64,000 nucleotides of DNA from Adiantum capillus-veneris. Taxonomy: Eukaryota > Streptophyta > Polypodiopsida > Polypodiales > Pteridaceae. Below the pieces are notes generated by a model. That model did not search any database. It saw only the letters and a list, made by a program, of their open reading frames with translations, and was not told the origin of the DNA. The stretch is from the NCBI GenBank assembly GCA_014529385.2, contig CM043953.1, forward strand, positions 80,175,838-80,239,837, in the 5' to 3' direction. The translations under genes were made by a program, and so were the position numbers. Position 1 is the stretch's first letter; the number at the start of each line of letters is the position of its first letter. Shown piece by piece: positions 9,765 through 22,523 of this stretch.

Positions 9765-10473
9765 TTAAAGTGCATCAACAAGTGTGAAAGAGCTGTCATT
9801 CATAGCAATCAACACAATCTTTCCAACTCCCTTGACCGGATAAGAGGTATCGTCGGCACAAGTGACCGTATTCCCATGAGGAAAAGCTTCGAGAGAGGTA
9901 TACAAGTCATGATGAAAGGTAACGTGCTTTGTATCACCACTATCAAAGTACCACACATGTGAATACACATTATCTGACATACATACATCATGGACATAAG
10001 GATCATAAGTGCACTTTGCACTAAAAGCCCATTCTCCTCTCACAGAAGATCCTACAATAGCTACACTTGTAGTGGAACCAACCTCTTTCTTCTTGGCCTC
10101 TTTTGCCTTCAATTTAGGACACTGCTTAATTAAGTGATCATTAGCTTTGCAATGATGACAAAGCATCTTCTTCTTGCCTTTTTCACCATAATTCCGAGAT
10201 GAGGTGCTACAAGTAGAATCATTAGGAACATATGTTTTGCTACTCACCGAAGAACCATGAGAAGTGGCTACATTATTGTTACCACCTTGCTTCGAAAAGC
10301 AACAAAATCTTGTTCAATTGCACGATGTTTGGACCTATTCTTTTTTTAAAGTGACTCTTGCAACAACAATGTGCATAATGCATTAAATTTGACAACATTA
10401 AGATTTTTGTGGGTCATAAGCTTTCAAGTACTAGCAAAAGAATTCGGAAATGCATCAAGAACAATATGCATAA
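9765..10473 (-). pseudogene. Copia-1 gag C-terminus and protease (5' truncated)
   Basis: The minus strand encodes the end of copia gag with zinc knuckle CHHCKANDHLIKQC (CX2CX4HX4C) at about 10130-10170, then protease with WYFDSGDTKHVT at about 9920-9960, in which the catalytic DSG is kept. The 5' part towards 10473 is frameshifted (LDAFPNSFAST*). Gag is cut off by the LTR of the second gag-only element at 10474 and its N-terminal half is not found further on. It closely resembles the gag of copia-2 (16119-16805), so both belong to one family. Confidence 0.8.
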
Positions 10474-10672
10474 TGAAGAGTGTGTGTGCACAGATGCGTG
10501 CGTGCGAGGTGTGGTGTGCGTGTGGGAAGGGGAGAAGGAGAGAGTACACAGTGTGTGGGTGGAGCAAGAATCTACTAATGAGTTGCCCCTTATTCTTTGT
10601 ATATGTACACAAGAATAAGGTGTCAGTGGGCGGGCGTCCATAACCTGGGACACATGCGCCTGTACCCCAACA
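10474..10672 (-). repeat. 3' LTR of gag-only element, copy 2
   Basis: 199-bp LTR. The first half is GT/GA-rich. It is followed at 10673 by the complement of a polypurine tract like that of copy 1 (TCTCCCACTTAAAGGCG). Confidence 0.82.
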
Positions 10673-10797
10673 ATCTCCCACTTAAAGGCGAATATGTTGA
10701 TAAGTGGGTCCTACTAGCTAAACTCCTAGCATGTCAAGAAAACAAGTGAGAGACTCTCTCAACTTACACCTATTGGTTCGCTCAATCGATCTACATG

Positions 10798-12202
10798 CTA
10801 TCCTATCGGCTCTAGTGGTAGGCGAGCGTGTGTATCCACGCTAGAGCTTGCATGTGAATCCCACAGACAACTCTGTATGGTCTGCAAAACTCCACTATGT
10901 ATCATGCTAGTGTCAGCCATCACACGGTTGACAATCCCTAATGCAAATGCTCCCACTGCAGCTGCTAGATCGGGCCTCGACACTAACAAGTCGAACATGA
11001 GACGCCCTAACATTGTGAAGAAATCTACGCAAACCTTGATGTACTCACCTCCCATGCGCTATCTGCAAACACTCCATCATCAAGACTACCCATCACGTAT
11101 GTATGTGTCAACACCTACACTGGGAAACATATGTCCCTGTCACCCATAGGCAAAATTGTGCGTCCTGGCACCAACTCATCAGCCTCTAGCATGAGCATAT
11201 CTAAGAACTCCATGTCTGTCATCTTTATATGTGTCTCTAGGGAGAAGAACTGCTCTACCTCTGTTCGCACAAACTCTAACAACACATGTTGTGTTTCACT
11301 GGAGTAATCCCGCTCCACCTCTATGGCTGCAGAGTCCACTAAGATGTCCTACACAGCTAACTGATCTGTCTCATGAGCATGGTGGAGCTCACCTGCAAAA
11401 GAGACACGTCTCATCTATCGCTCAAAGCATGCCAATAATAAAATTGAGACTGTGCCATTTTGAACCTCAAACACATGCATAGGATATACCAGGCCGCTCC
11501 AGGCTCCTCTGGCAATTACTAATGAACTACAATGCATCTGGAAAGACTGATCTCTAAGAAGTATCTAACAACCACAATCTGCTAAGTGTCTTGTTGAGAT
11601 CAAACTTTGTCTCAGTTGAGGAACGTAGCGCACATGTCGTAGTGTGTATGACGCACCACTAGGCAAAGATAAACAAACGTCTCCTGCAACCTCTATGTCA
11701 AACACCGAACCATCGGCCAAGTACACACAGCCAAGTCTCCCACTAGAAAATGTGATCAACCACTCACGACATGGTGTGACATGGAAAACACCATCGCTAT
11801 CCAATAACCACTGTGGAGAAATTGTATTATCCATAGACATATCCGCAAGAGATAACTGGAGGCAAGTATGACATCACCGTCACTGGCATAGATTGCCACT
11901 GGAACTGCCTCTCTAACATGTGTCAAAGCCGTATTTGCATGTTGCATACATGTCCACTACTATCTCATACGTCTGAAGCAACGGCGCCTAATGTGCCGTG
12001 TGTAACTACAATGCCAACAACGCAAGTATCGGCAAGAACGAGACCGCCATCTCTCACTGTCACACATATTTGATGCCATAAGCGAATGCCAAAATGGCAA
12101 CAAAGTGGGAGATAACTCGACCACTACACAATCACGGAAAACATGATCAAACGCATCAAAACCGATGCTCACATATGCATAAAACAACTCCACAGTCTGC
12201 AA
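10798..12202 (-). pseudogene. Broken gag/protease-like ORF of copy 2
   Basis: Fragments collinear with the copy-1 protein: zinc knuckle remnant CWHCSYTRHIRRRC near 12010 (the CX2CX4HX4C spacing is kept); protease-like block WLLDSDGVFHVT and LSLPSGASYTLRHVRYVPQL at 11565-11840; an acidic spacer fragment at 11115-11339; and the RT-derived tail GRLMFDLLVSRPDLAAAVG at 10798-11055. The protease triad is DSD, so both copies lack the glycine of DSG. At least four frame breaks separate these blocks. The N-terminal gag part is largely deleted. Confidence 0.8.
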
Positions 12203-12533
12203 ACTGCAAGCATATAACCTAGGACAAACTACTCAATGGAGCGTAAAGCACATAACCATATGCGCAAGTAGAGAGCAAAGTAGCTCAAAACGCATCCCAC
12301 AAGAGAAACTTCCTGCAAAAGTCTGCAAAAAACATGTGACTGACAAAGTCTGTAGCCACACTAGCTACGCAATCCTCACTCTTGTGAGAGTGGGTAGTAC
12401 AAGAACATCAAATTGTGTCCAAGCTGACAAAACCTGTCATAGTGGGAGCAACTCGACCACTAAAGTCTCTGAAAGAGGACTCTAAACCATAAACTATAAC
12501 ATTATTCAAGGCAGAATATTCAGATATGTCTTT

Positions 12534-12723
12534 TACAAGGAGAAAAACAAAATCTGAAAACAGTACTGCTGCGCACACAATTTTTAGGGCAACATCTTCA
12601 CTTACACACAATCTTCCACACTCCTTTATGAGCTTCCACAAGAGCATACATCACTCTCAACTGAGCTCACAAGCTCTCATTGCATTCTCACAAAGCTTTC
12701 GAGCTTTCTTGATCTCTCCACCG
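12534..12723 (-). other. Conserved leader block of gag-only family (copy 2)
   Basis: Nearly identical to 5726-5915 of copy 1; over the 160 bp I aligned by eye there are about 8 differences. It has no shared open frame and lies next to the primer-binding site in both. Conservation is well above that of the coding blocks. Confidence 0.7.
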
Positions 12724-12817
12724 CAGCCAAGCTCAAGCCGCCATAGCCGAGCCCCGTCCTCGCAGTCGTCTCATCGGGAAGCCATCACGCATGCGTCGCC
12801 AAAGCTTTGATACCGGT

Positions 12818-12965
12818 TGAAGAGTGTGTGTGCACGCATGCGTGCATGCACGGTGTGGGAAGGAGAGAGTACACAGTGTGTGGGTGGAGCAAGACTCTAC
12901 TAATGAGATGTCCCTTATTCTTTGTATATGTACACAAGAATAAGGTGTCAGTGGGCGGGTGCCCA
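12818..12965 (-). repeat. 5' LTR of gag-only element, copy 2 (truncated)
   Basis: Aligns with 10474-10627 and breaks off in the GGGCGGGTGCCCATA region, where unrelated gypsy sequence starts. Confidence 0.78.
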
Positions 12966-14600
12966 TATGTGTATGGTTGCTGCTAGGTGGACACAATCCA
13001 CATTGTCAGATTCAGTCATCCCGGGTAGAACATCCATATAAGGAGAATCTTCCCCAACATGAGTATCCACATTACATGTGTAACAATACTACAATGGGCC
13101 GAGTGAACTTTTGTGTCAGATCTATGATCAATTATAAACTTGTTTCCTTGAGGAAGCGCTCGACCAGTTACAAGATCCACTCGAATGACACAATTTTGGA
13201 ACTGCAAGTAGACATGGCTTTTAGACCAGTCATGCACCATTTTTGCTTCCCTCATGAAAGGACATCCTAAGATCATCTTGGATATCATAGTGTGCTTGGA
13301 GAAATCCATAACAATGAAGGTATTTCTTATTTTGTGTCCAAAGACCTTGATCTTGAGATCTTCTAGCATCCCAATAGGTTTTACAATAGACCCATTGGCC
13401 ATCTTTACTACTATGGTTGTGGTCCCAAGGTGAGGTCTTCCCATAGTTTCCCAGCAATTTTTAGTCACAATGCTAACCCCAGCGCCACCATCAAGGATTC
13501 CCTTCATAGTTAATCCCTTAGTAGTGATTGGTATGGTCGCATTGGATTCATCGCTCTCAAAGTATTGTCCCAACTTGTTAACATGTATTTCTACAACAGA
13601 GTTCTCATCGAGGTTGGGTTGTGGATCTAAGTGTTCCTCCTCTATTGGCATCTCCCTAACTCCATCCATTTGTGCAAATTGTGGTAGCCCGACTTTCAAT
13701 TCTCCATTGAAAAAATCTCAAAGAGCTAAGAATAGCTCGGGGTCTCCATATAGTTTGGACACGATGGTGGTTCTAACTTCTGAAGCCATGAAAGCTATCA
13801 ATTTGGCAATATTTAACGGCACCTTTTGGGCTTCAATCCCTTGACATGGGGAAGATGGGATCTCCATTTCTTCGATAAGATCAGGTAGTCCCTCTGTAAA
13901 CATTCTTTCCAACAAGAAGTGAGTATGCGCACTTTCCCATGACTTTAAGTCACTTTCTTCTTGGATGACACTAGGTATGGCTAGGGGTCTACGGACTTTG
14001 TGAGGTTGTTGTTGCGTATGAAACACTGTGTCTGCAATCTGGATCTTCCTAGGTGCTGGTTCTAGATCCTTTGGGTCTCTTCTATCAAACCCATTAGTTG
14101 CCTGACTCGCTCGATCTCCTCTGTAGGGTTTGGGTAAGTTCCTATCTTCTTCTTGGGTCCTGGCCATTGTGGCTCATGACGATCTTCCTTGTTGGTTTCT
14201 TTCCTACTGGTCGTTTTGGTCTCCATGGTTTCACCTGAATCAGAATCCTCTTCAACGTCGTTCATATATACAGGGTCATCACCAATCCCTATGTTGGTCT
14301 TTGAACTGGAGTCTAACTTCGCTGCTTTTCACGATCTCTTCCTTCGTGTTTTCTTCTTCTTTTGAGATTGGGCAATTGATGCCGTGTCTCTTTCCTCAAG
14401 AATATAATTTTGTTTTTGGAGCATCGATCATGTGAGTACATTTACTAGTACCACATGTGTATATTGTGATGGCTCCTCGGTAACCTCAATCAAGTTTAAT
14501 GGCGTGATCTTCGGTCCATTTGGATTATTCGAAAATTGGGCAATCAAATGATCTATGCCACATCGATTACACACGAGTGTCGGCATTGTAGACGTGCTTG
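12966..14600 (-). pseudogene. Ty3/gypsy gag-protease fragment
   Basis: The minus strand carries, in order: a degenerate zinc knuckle (CNRCGIDHLIAQF, last Cys replaced by Phe) near 14560; a charged linker; a retropepsin-like domain at about 13200-13700 with ILDGGAGVSIVTKNCW (DTG/DSG replaced by DGG), followed by the flap and ILGCPFM motif of gypsy/retroviral proteases. Frames change near 13720 and 14270. No reverse transcriptase or integrase follows, and no LTRs are visible. The left end is a blunt join to the truncated gag-only LTR. Confidence 0.7.
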
Positions 14601-15026
14601 ACGATAAAAGAAAAAAATTTCTTTTTCTTTTCTCTTTCTCTTAACCCAAGGATCTTTCAAGATTCCTATTAAAGAGACATGGGTACAGACCTACCTACTA
14701 GTGCAAAGGGAAGAAATCAAACATAGATCAACGGCTGAAACAAAGGAAGCATGGCTCATATGCATGTGTTCCATGATTATTGAGATGGAATTAGAGTCTC
14801 AAAGAGCAATAATCCCCTTCTCCAACTTATCTCTTGGATCGCTATTTAATGTAAAGGAAGTGTAATGTGTGGTCTTACAACATGAAAAAAAAAAAAAAAA
14901 AAAGAGGCATGGATAGTGTCTACTGCCCCACCTATGTGCTATATTTTTAACTCAAAGGTAAAATCTTAAAAGGGATAAGCCTTTGGATTACCAATGACGA
15001 GACCAAATTATTGGGAGAAGAGACAT
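14601..15026. other. Unassigned spacer
   Basis: No gene. Contains an A-homopolymer of about 19 at 14885-14903 and unremarkable A/T-rich sequence. Confidence 0.6.
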
Positions 15027-15315
15027 TGTTAGAAAGCATGAGGATTCTTAATTTTAGTGTGTTAAATATGGCATGAGGACCTTTGTCTATTGGTTTTTTA
15101 TTTTTGGTAAAAGAAGAGCTACCATTTCCTTGTAGGTCATCTCTCTACCAACTTTGAGTGTAATCATTGCGAACACACTTAAGACCATCGGTGCATTTTT
15201 TTCTTTGTTAGTTATCTTTCTATTGTGCATTAAGCAATACACTCTATGTTGTGTGCGTTCAGCCTCTTCATCTTCTCCAAGATGTGTGTATCCCTGCAAC
15301 CCCCTAATTCCAACA
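15027..15315 (+). repeat. Copia-2 5' LTR
   Basis: About 289 bp starting TGTTAGAAAG and ending TTCCAACA, directly followed by a primer-binding site. The inner part resembles the copia-1 LTR at 985-1058. The start is inferred from TG and length. No matching 3' LTR was found after 19080. Confidence 0.6.
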
Positions 15316-15317
15316 AT

Positions 15318-15328
15318 TGGTATCAAAG
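15318..15328 (+). promoter_or_regulatory. Copia-2 primer-binding site
   Basis: TGGTATCAAAG two bases after the LTR end; an initiator-Met type site with one change from TGGTATCAGAG. Confidence 0.75.
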
Positions 15329-15548
15329 AAAATTGTGTCCTCTTGGGCATAGTCGTCAACTTCGCCACCACCCACCTCCTCAATTTCTCCAATTTGGGTA
15401 AGCTCTGGTGAGCGTCAGTAGGTCAGTGCAGTTTTTTACATAATAGGTCCCTTACAATTCTCTTTGGGTTGTGCTATATAGCACGTGTTAGTCTTGCTTC
15501 ATTTGTCTCCTCTCGAGCAGTCTTTACATCAAGTGCAGCCACTCGCCA

Positions 15549-18500
15549 TGGCTAACAACAACACAGATGTTTTCAAGATGTTCACTGATGCTGACGATAA
15601 ACTGAATGGGGATAACTACCCAATGTAGGCTTACATATGATGACACATGTTCTTGTATCAAAGGGTGTTTGGAATGTTGTGTAGGGCATTGATGTTGTCC
15701 ACCTTTTGTGGATACAGGCTCTGTTGAGGATGTTGCAGGTTTTGGCAGATCTGTTGTTGCTAGAGTTATTTTACCTACAACTGAGTAGTCTCATTGGGAT
15801 GTTAGAGATGTGCAGGCTCATGTATTGATTGCATTATCTGTGAAGCACACTATTACTCCTCAAATTTGCTCAACAAATTCAACCAAACAGGCTTCTGATA
15901 CTCTAGCTGATCTTTATGCAAGTTGCAATGAGGCTAAAATTGCATTGTTGTGTAATGAGTTGGAGTCAAAGATTATGCAAGAGGAAGATGACATGGAAAC
16001 TTTCCTTGTTGGTATCAAGTATATTAATGAGCAACTCATTTCGGACAATTCACTTGTGTAGACTGTTCACGATGCATTGCCAGATTCCTACCAAATGTTT
16101 GCTAATACTTAGAGACTTATGACCCAAGGAACCCCTCAAGGTGTCAAGTTTGATGCAGTACGCACATTTCTATTGCAAGAGTCACTTTCAAGAAACAATA
16201 CGGCTAAACAACGTGCAATTGAATGGTCTTTTATTGTTGCTCACAGAAAAGGTGGTAATAGCAATGTAGCCACTTCTCACGGTTCTTTAGTGAGTGAAAA
16301 ATCATCTATTCCAAATGCTTCTGTTGGCAGCACCTCTTCAGGGAATTCTGGTGAAAAGGACAAGAAGAAGATGCATTGCCATTATTGCAAGGTTAATGAT
16401 CACTTGATAAAGCAATGTCCTAAGTTGAAGCCAAAAGATGCTAAGAAGAAAGAGGTTGGATCCACTACAATTGCACCTATTGTAGAATCTTTTGGGAAAG
16501 GATATTGTGATGTTAATATAGATGCAGAGTGGGCATTTAGTATAGAGTGTATTTATGATCCTTCTATCCCTGATGCATGTATGTTAACCGTAGTAGATTC
16601 ACATGTGTGGTACTTTGATGATAGTGGGGCTACAAAGCACATTACTTCACTTCGTGACTTGTTTACCTCTCTGGAGTCTATCCCTCATGGGAGTACAATC
16701 ACTTGTACCAACAATGTCTCTTATCCAGTCAAGGGAGTTGGAAAAATTGTGCTAACTGCTATGAATGGTAGTTCTTTCACGCTTGTTGATGCACTTATAT
16801 ACTAGGGATCAAAAGGAACCTTTTTCTATATATGCACTTGCAATACTTAGTCTTGTTGTCAAATTTCTGGATGACAAATGTACAATTCATGATCTCAGTT
16901 TTGGTGATGAAATAGTTGCATCTGGCATTTTGTGTCATGGGCTATATAAGCTCACTTTATATGACAAGTGTGGTAGAATTTTGCGAATGCACTCATGGAT
17001 TCAAAGGTTGTTTCAGATACAAAACTTTGACATGCACGTTTTAAGCATTTGAATTTTGTGAGTTTGCTGCGTTTGCAGCAATCTGATATGGTTAGTTCTT
17101 TGCCGCCCCTTAAAGCACCTTCTAAGCATGTTTGTGAAGGCTGTATTTTAGGTAAGATGCAATGTTCGAAGATTCCAAAGGATGGTTTAGTAAGGGCTAC
17201 ATGCAGGTTGCAACTTGTGCATAGTGATGTTTGTGAGCCTATGGAAACTCCATCCTTAGGCAATTACCTATACTTTATGACTTTCATTGATAATTAATCC
17301 ATGCATTCATGGGTGTATCCGCTTAAAGGTAAGTCTGAAGTGTTCATGTGGTTCAAGCTGAAAATGTCTCTAAATATACTATAGGCACCATTCAGATCGA
17401 GGAGGAGAGTATATGTCTCATGAGTTTAATGCATTTCTAGCTAATCGTGGGATAAAACACTAATGTACAGTGCCGCATACACCTCAACAAAATGGTGTTG
17501 CTAAAAGGAAAACGTGTCGCTTACAGAGATAGGTGATGTATGGTCAAGAGTCAAGCTTTTCCACATTCGTTTTGGCTTGAGGCTATCATGTGTACTACTT
17601 ATGTACTTAATAGATATCCTACCAAATCCATGCACTCTATGTCGGCTTATGAAGCATGGCATGATAAAAAGCCATCTATTGATGACATGCGCACTTTTTG
17701 TTGTTCAGTTTATGCTTTGGTACCACAAACACAACACAAAAAATTGAATGATAAGGTTGTTAGATGCATTTTTGTTGGTTACTGCATTGAAACCAAAGGT
17801 TACAGGTTTGGTGCCACAAGCACAACACAGAAAATAGGATGATAAGGCTATTAGATGCATTACAACATTGAAACCAAAGGTTACAGGTCATACCATCTAC
17901 AAACGAAATGTATCTTGGTTGCACGAGATGTTGTATTTTGTTCAATCTTTGTTATCATATACCAAAGACAGTAATGTAAGCTCACATGACATTTTTGACA
18001 CTTTGTTGCCTCTTTTTAATGCTACAAAGTTGAAAGTAAATTCCAATGAGACACGTGTATAGCCTATAGGGTTTTTGAAAATGTTACGGACCAGCCTATT
18101 ACTGATGCAAATGTTCATGATATATTTGATGGGGAAAGGGCTGAGAATGAGGAGGCTAGAGATATACCAAAATGGCTAGTGCATACTTTGCGTGAGAGTA
18201 AATTGGATGCACCTATGTCTACTTGTACTCGTCCAAGTTCTCAACGTGCATCTTATGTGTCAAATTGTTATGCTTTGGCTGGTTTTAGTTTCTGTGATGA
18301 GGAAGATGAAGCACATAATTCAAAAATTAGATGGATGACATGGAATCAAAATATGAAACACTTATAGAAAATGACACATTGACTTTATGTGATTTGCCTC
18401 TCGTTAAAAAGGCCATTGATACAAAATGAGTTTACAAGTTGAAACGTACACCGGATGGTGAGATTGATCGTTACAAGGCTAGACTTGTTGCAAAAAATTA

Positions 18501-19080
18501 TGCACATCAGAAAGGCATTGATTATGAAGAGACTTTTTCTCCCACTTGTTATATGACTATTGTTCCTTTTCTATGTGCATTGGCAGCTCATTTAAAATGT
18601 ACATCAACCAAACATTGTTACTGCTTTCTTGAATGGTGATATATTTGAGGAAGCTTATGTAACGCAACCTCACGATTCTGTCAAGGAAGGACACAACAAT
18701 AAAGTGTGCAAATGTAAGAAGCTTCGTGTGGATTGAAGCAATCTCCTAGTGCTTTGTAAGCTGACACTCATTTGCTTAAACAAGGCTTTCATAACAATCC
18801 AACTAAAAGCACTTTGTATGTCAAGCGTGAGGGTGATGTATTTCTCATTATCATTCTATATATAAATGATTTGTTAATTACTATTTCGAATGAAACTCAT
18901 TGCTAAATACAAGGTGCTACTTTCAAGATGAAAGACTTGGGGGTTTTTGCATTATTACTTAGGCATACAATTTAAGTAGATGGAGGTATTTTGTAGTTTT
19001 CCTTATGTCACAAGTGGCCTTCACTTGCATATGCCATCATTCTATGTCTTTTGCGATTGTGAAGTGTTGAAACCAAGGAA
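15549..19080 (+). pseudogene. Copia-2 gag-pol polyprotein (broken)
   Basis: Same family as copia-1, opposite strand. Gag starts at 15549 (MANNNTDVFKMF) and meets stops within 30 codons. Gag continues at 15810-16800 with zinc knuckle CHYCKVNDHLIKQC (16377-16418). Protease follows with DSGATKHIT, preceded by an extra Asp (FDDSG), near 16615. Gag-pre-integrase and integrase lie at 16850-17750 (HVCEGCILGKM, LVHSDVCEPMETP). A short tandem duplication sits at about 17755-17880. Reverse transcriptase is at 18439-18900 (YKARLVAKNYAHQKGIDYEE). Sequence ends near 19080 without RNase H, polypurine tract or 3' LTR. Many stops and frameshifts; not functional. Confidence 0.85.
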
Positions 19081-19677
19081 TTTACCTTTTTAGAGAACAC
19101 ATTCCTTTGTCCAAGCATTTAAAAACACGTTTGCTAAACAATTCTATGACGTGGTTACCCATTCGCCTACATACTTCACACAACATTCCATTTAACACCT
19201 TGAGTTGTATTTATACTTGATTGGTAACTCTTCATGCGGTGGTTAAGTTCCTAGATTCCACAAACAAATATGGATAGGGGGACTGATTTCTCATGTAGTT
19301 GCTGGGTACCCTGCTTTATTTCCACATTCTTCATATCCGCTATGTTCTGAAATGATACATCTAAAAGTGGCACTTGAAAAGGTGTTCTCATTCGCATCCC
19401 CAGCTCCTTCCATATACAACCATTTCCACATTTGCTTTTCTGCAAGTAGAACCACTTCTTTACAAGCAAAAATCACATGGGGATTTCACAAGTCCAAAAC
19501 CGAACGCTCATGGAAACAAGATTGATGAGAATCAATTGTTTGGGCCATGACTGGCATGTAGTCAGAATCAGCTCACTGCACGTAGAAATAGAACCACTCG
19601 GACAATTGTGATGGTAGAAGCCAAGGGGAGTGTCAATATCTAGTTTCTTGGGTTTAATCAGACAAGCAATGCCAAGC

Positions 19678-19732
<55 letters not shown>

Positions 19733-20342
19733 ACCACCCTTTCCCAACCCTACACTTCAATACAGACCCCATCTCCTCAACCTTCACTACCTTTCTATTA
19801 AGCCTGGAACAAGGATCACAAAAGAAATAAACAGACAACGGTCTTGGACAGATTATTGTCAACCTACACACCATCAGATGGATATTTCAATTATGATTTA
19901 GAAGTCGACCTTTATCAGAGCACCAGTTTCCAGATTGATAAAGCAACCTTTTCAGAAAAACCAGGTCTACAGGAGAAATTTCATAATACCAGATTCTCCA
20001 AAATTACTTTAAACAGAACCCCTGGAAGAAAGTAGACTTTGAAAATCTTGGATTATCGAAGTAAAACATCTCAACTATACTATAATCCCCTTATCATAAA
20101 TAGATCTTTTCAGGTCTTCTTTCAGTAGCTCTCAAAAACAGCCACTGCATCTCCACAGTCTGGAGTGATGGACTAGCAGCCGAGGAACACACATGGCAAT
20201 AAAGCTCAGTTGAAATTTTAAGCCCAGATTAAAATCTCTAATATCACATAACATTGACACCAACATGAACTGCAGTGCAATTCAGAGTTTCCCAAGGCTG
20301 TAGTTACATATATAGATATATATAATATGTGCTGTGTATCTG

Positions 20343-20384
<42 letters not shown>

Positions 20385-20722
20385 GTATCTCTATTTTGTA
20401 CTTTGCCCAACATTAAGAACACAGAGGTGCCACACCGTCAAACACCAATCCAACAGCCCAGATGGCACAAACCTCAGAAAAATTCTCATCTCCTCCCCAG
20501 ATGCAAGAAAGAAAGCAGTACAACAAATTAGAACGACCCAACATACTTCACATAGAAATTCCCGATAATGCAGAATTGAGAGTCAAATCTGCAGAAAGTC
20601 ACTCCGACACATGCTTCCTGTAAAAACTAGCTTGAGACTATAGCTCAAAGCATTTAACAAAGTCAATCAAACAAGAACTAATAGAACTTCCATAGGTACA
20701 AAAGTAACCATTTACCAAAACT
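19081..20722. other. Intergenic sequence downstream of eIF4A
   Basis: No gene recognised. A (CT)n array lies at about 19681-19727 and a (CA)n array at about 20347-20379. The part nearest 20722 should hold the eIF4A 3' UTR and polyadenylation signals, but no unambiguous signal could be chosen. Confidence 0.6.
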
Positions 20723-22465
20723 TCAAATTAGGTCTGCAACATTCGAGGGCAGCTCTTCAACAACGACATTGTAAAACCTCTGGATATCCTGCAGCATTCT
20801 CTCATCGTCTTTCGTGACAAAATTAATGGCGACACCCTTTCTTCCAAATCTCCCGCCACGCCCAATTCGATGCAAGTAGTTCTCGGGCTGAGTGGGCAGA
20901 TCATAATTAATGACGAGAGACACCTGCTGTACGTCAATTCCCCTTGCCAAGAGGTCTGTTGTGATAAGCACACGGGACGATCCTGACCTAAACTCTCTCA
21001 TGATAATGTCTCGTGTGTTCTGATCCATGTCTCCATGAGTTGCTGAGACGGTGTGATCACGAGCCCTCATTTTATCTGTAAGCCAATCCACTTTCCTTCG
21101 GGTGTTCACAAAGATTACACTTTGTGTGATTGCAAGTGTCTCATATAAGTCACAAAGAGTGTCAAGCTTCCAATCTTCTTTGTTCACATCTACATAAAAC
21201 TGTTTGATACCTTCCAGAGTGAGCTCATCACGCTTGACAAGAATCCTCACAGGCTTGTTCATAAACTTCCTTGTGATCTCCAAAGCCTCAGGAGGCATGG
21301 TTGCAGAGAAGACTCCAACCTGCAGGTTTTGAGGGAGCATCTGGAAAATATCATAGATCTGCACAACACTCAAAACAAACGCAATAACCTCAGTCCTGAT
21401 CATACTTTGAAGGCATACTATGCTGCAAAGAAACAAAAGCCACCAAGTACAGAACTCTGACGCACCTGATCCTTAAACCCTCGAGATAGCATCTCATCAG
21501 CCTCATCCAAAACAAACATTTTGATGTAGTCCGAGCGAAGAGACCCCCGTCGAAGCATGTCATACACACGGCCAGGGGTTCCAACCACCACATGAACTCC
21601 ACTTTGGAGGATACGGATATCCTCTCTTACGCTGGTACCACCTACACATGCATGCACTTTCACCTGCAAATAGTCACCAAGGGCTCTCATGACCTTCTCT
21701 ATCTGCTGGGCCAACTCGCGAGTGGGGGCTAGGACAAGTGCTTGACAGTCAAATAGATTGTAATCTAGCTGTTGGAGTATTCCTGAGCAAAATGTGGCGG
21801 TCTTGCCTGTGCCGGATTGAGCCTGCTGAATGACATCCAGCCCCTTGGCGAAGGGAACAATTCCTCTCTGCTGAATGGCTGATGGCTTCTCAAAACCTGT
21901 CCGAGTGAGCCAATCAACCCAACTCAGAAAGATAAAGAAATGCGTGTTTTCATATGCAAAAGAAAATGTGGAGTTTGCAAAGCAAAAAAGTTACCATAAG
22001 CATAAATGCCCCTCAGAAGATTTTCATGGAGACCCATTTCATCAAAGGTTTCACATACTTCATTCCAAGTCGAACTTATTTCCTCGCCATCCCCTGTAAG
22101 TCTGAACAAAAAACACCCTCGGAAACATAAATGAAAAGTATAGACAAGCATGTTAGCCAAAGCACAGTTAAAGACTGCAAATATATTTATGTAACAAAAC
22201 CATATCAAAGGTCTAGGTGCACACTGCAATCAGGTTAAATCCTCCTACAGTCCAAAAACACAGACAAGCTCCCAATGACAAGGTCCTACAGTGCAAACGA
22301 ATGTTTTGGTAAGGAGAGGCACGAGCAAAGCTACAACCAACACTCACTGATTAGCGAGCCATGGATCACCCTTTATAGAGCCTACATAATTTACAAAAGT
22401 GCACACAGATCAGACTAGACAAACCAAAATGCTCACTCTAAACCGCCGTCATTAATCGTAGTGGA

Positions 22466-22523
<58 letters not shown>

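Larger units (their letters stand above)
10474..12965 (-). mobile_element. Gag-only LTR retrotransposon, copy 2 (decayed)
   Basis: A relative of the element at 2251-6183, same orientation. Left LTR 10474-10672 (starts TGAAGAG, ends CCCCAACA); right LTR from 12818, truncated near 12965 where a gypsy fragment begins. The primer-binding site at 12804-12814 is degenerate (GGTATCAAAGC on the minus strand). Coding blocks occur in the same order as in copy 1 but are broken, and no integrase or polymerase is present. No target duplication can be checked because the right end is lost. Confidence 0.82.

Noticed and set aside
15027-19080. Complete copia element with both LTRs
   Set aside because: No second LTR, polypurine tract or RNase H found downstream of 18900; called 5' LTR plus truncated body only.
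19473-19874. Minus-strand 133-codon frame downstream of eIF4A
   Set aside because: Its middle is a GA/CT microsatellite translation and the ends lack motifs.
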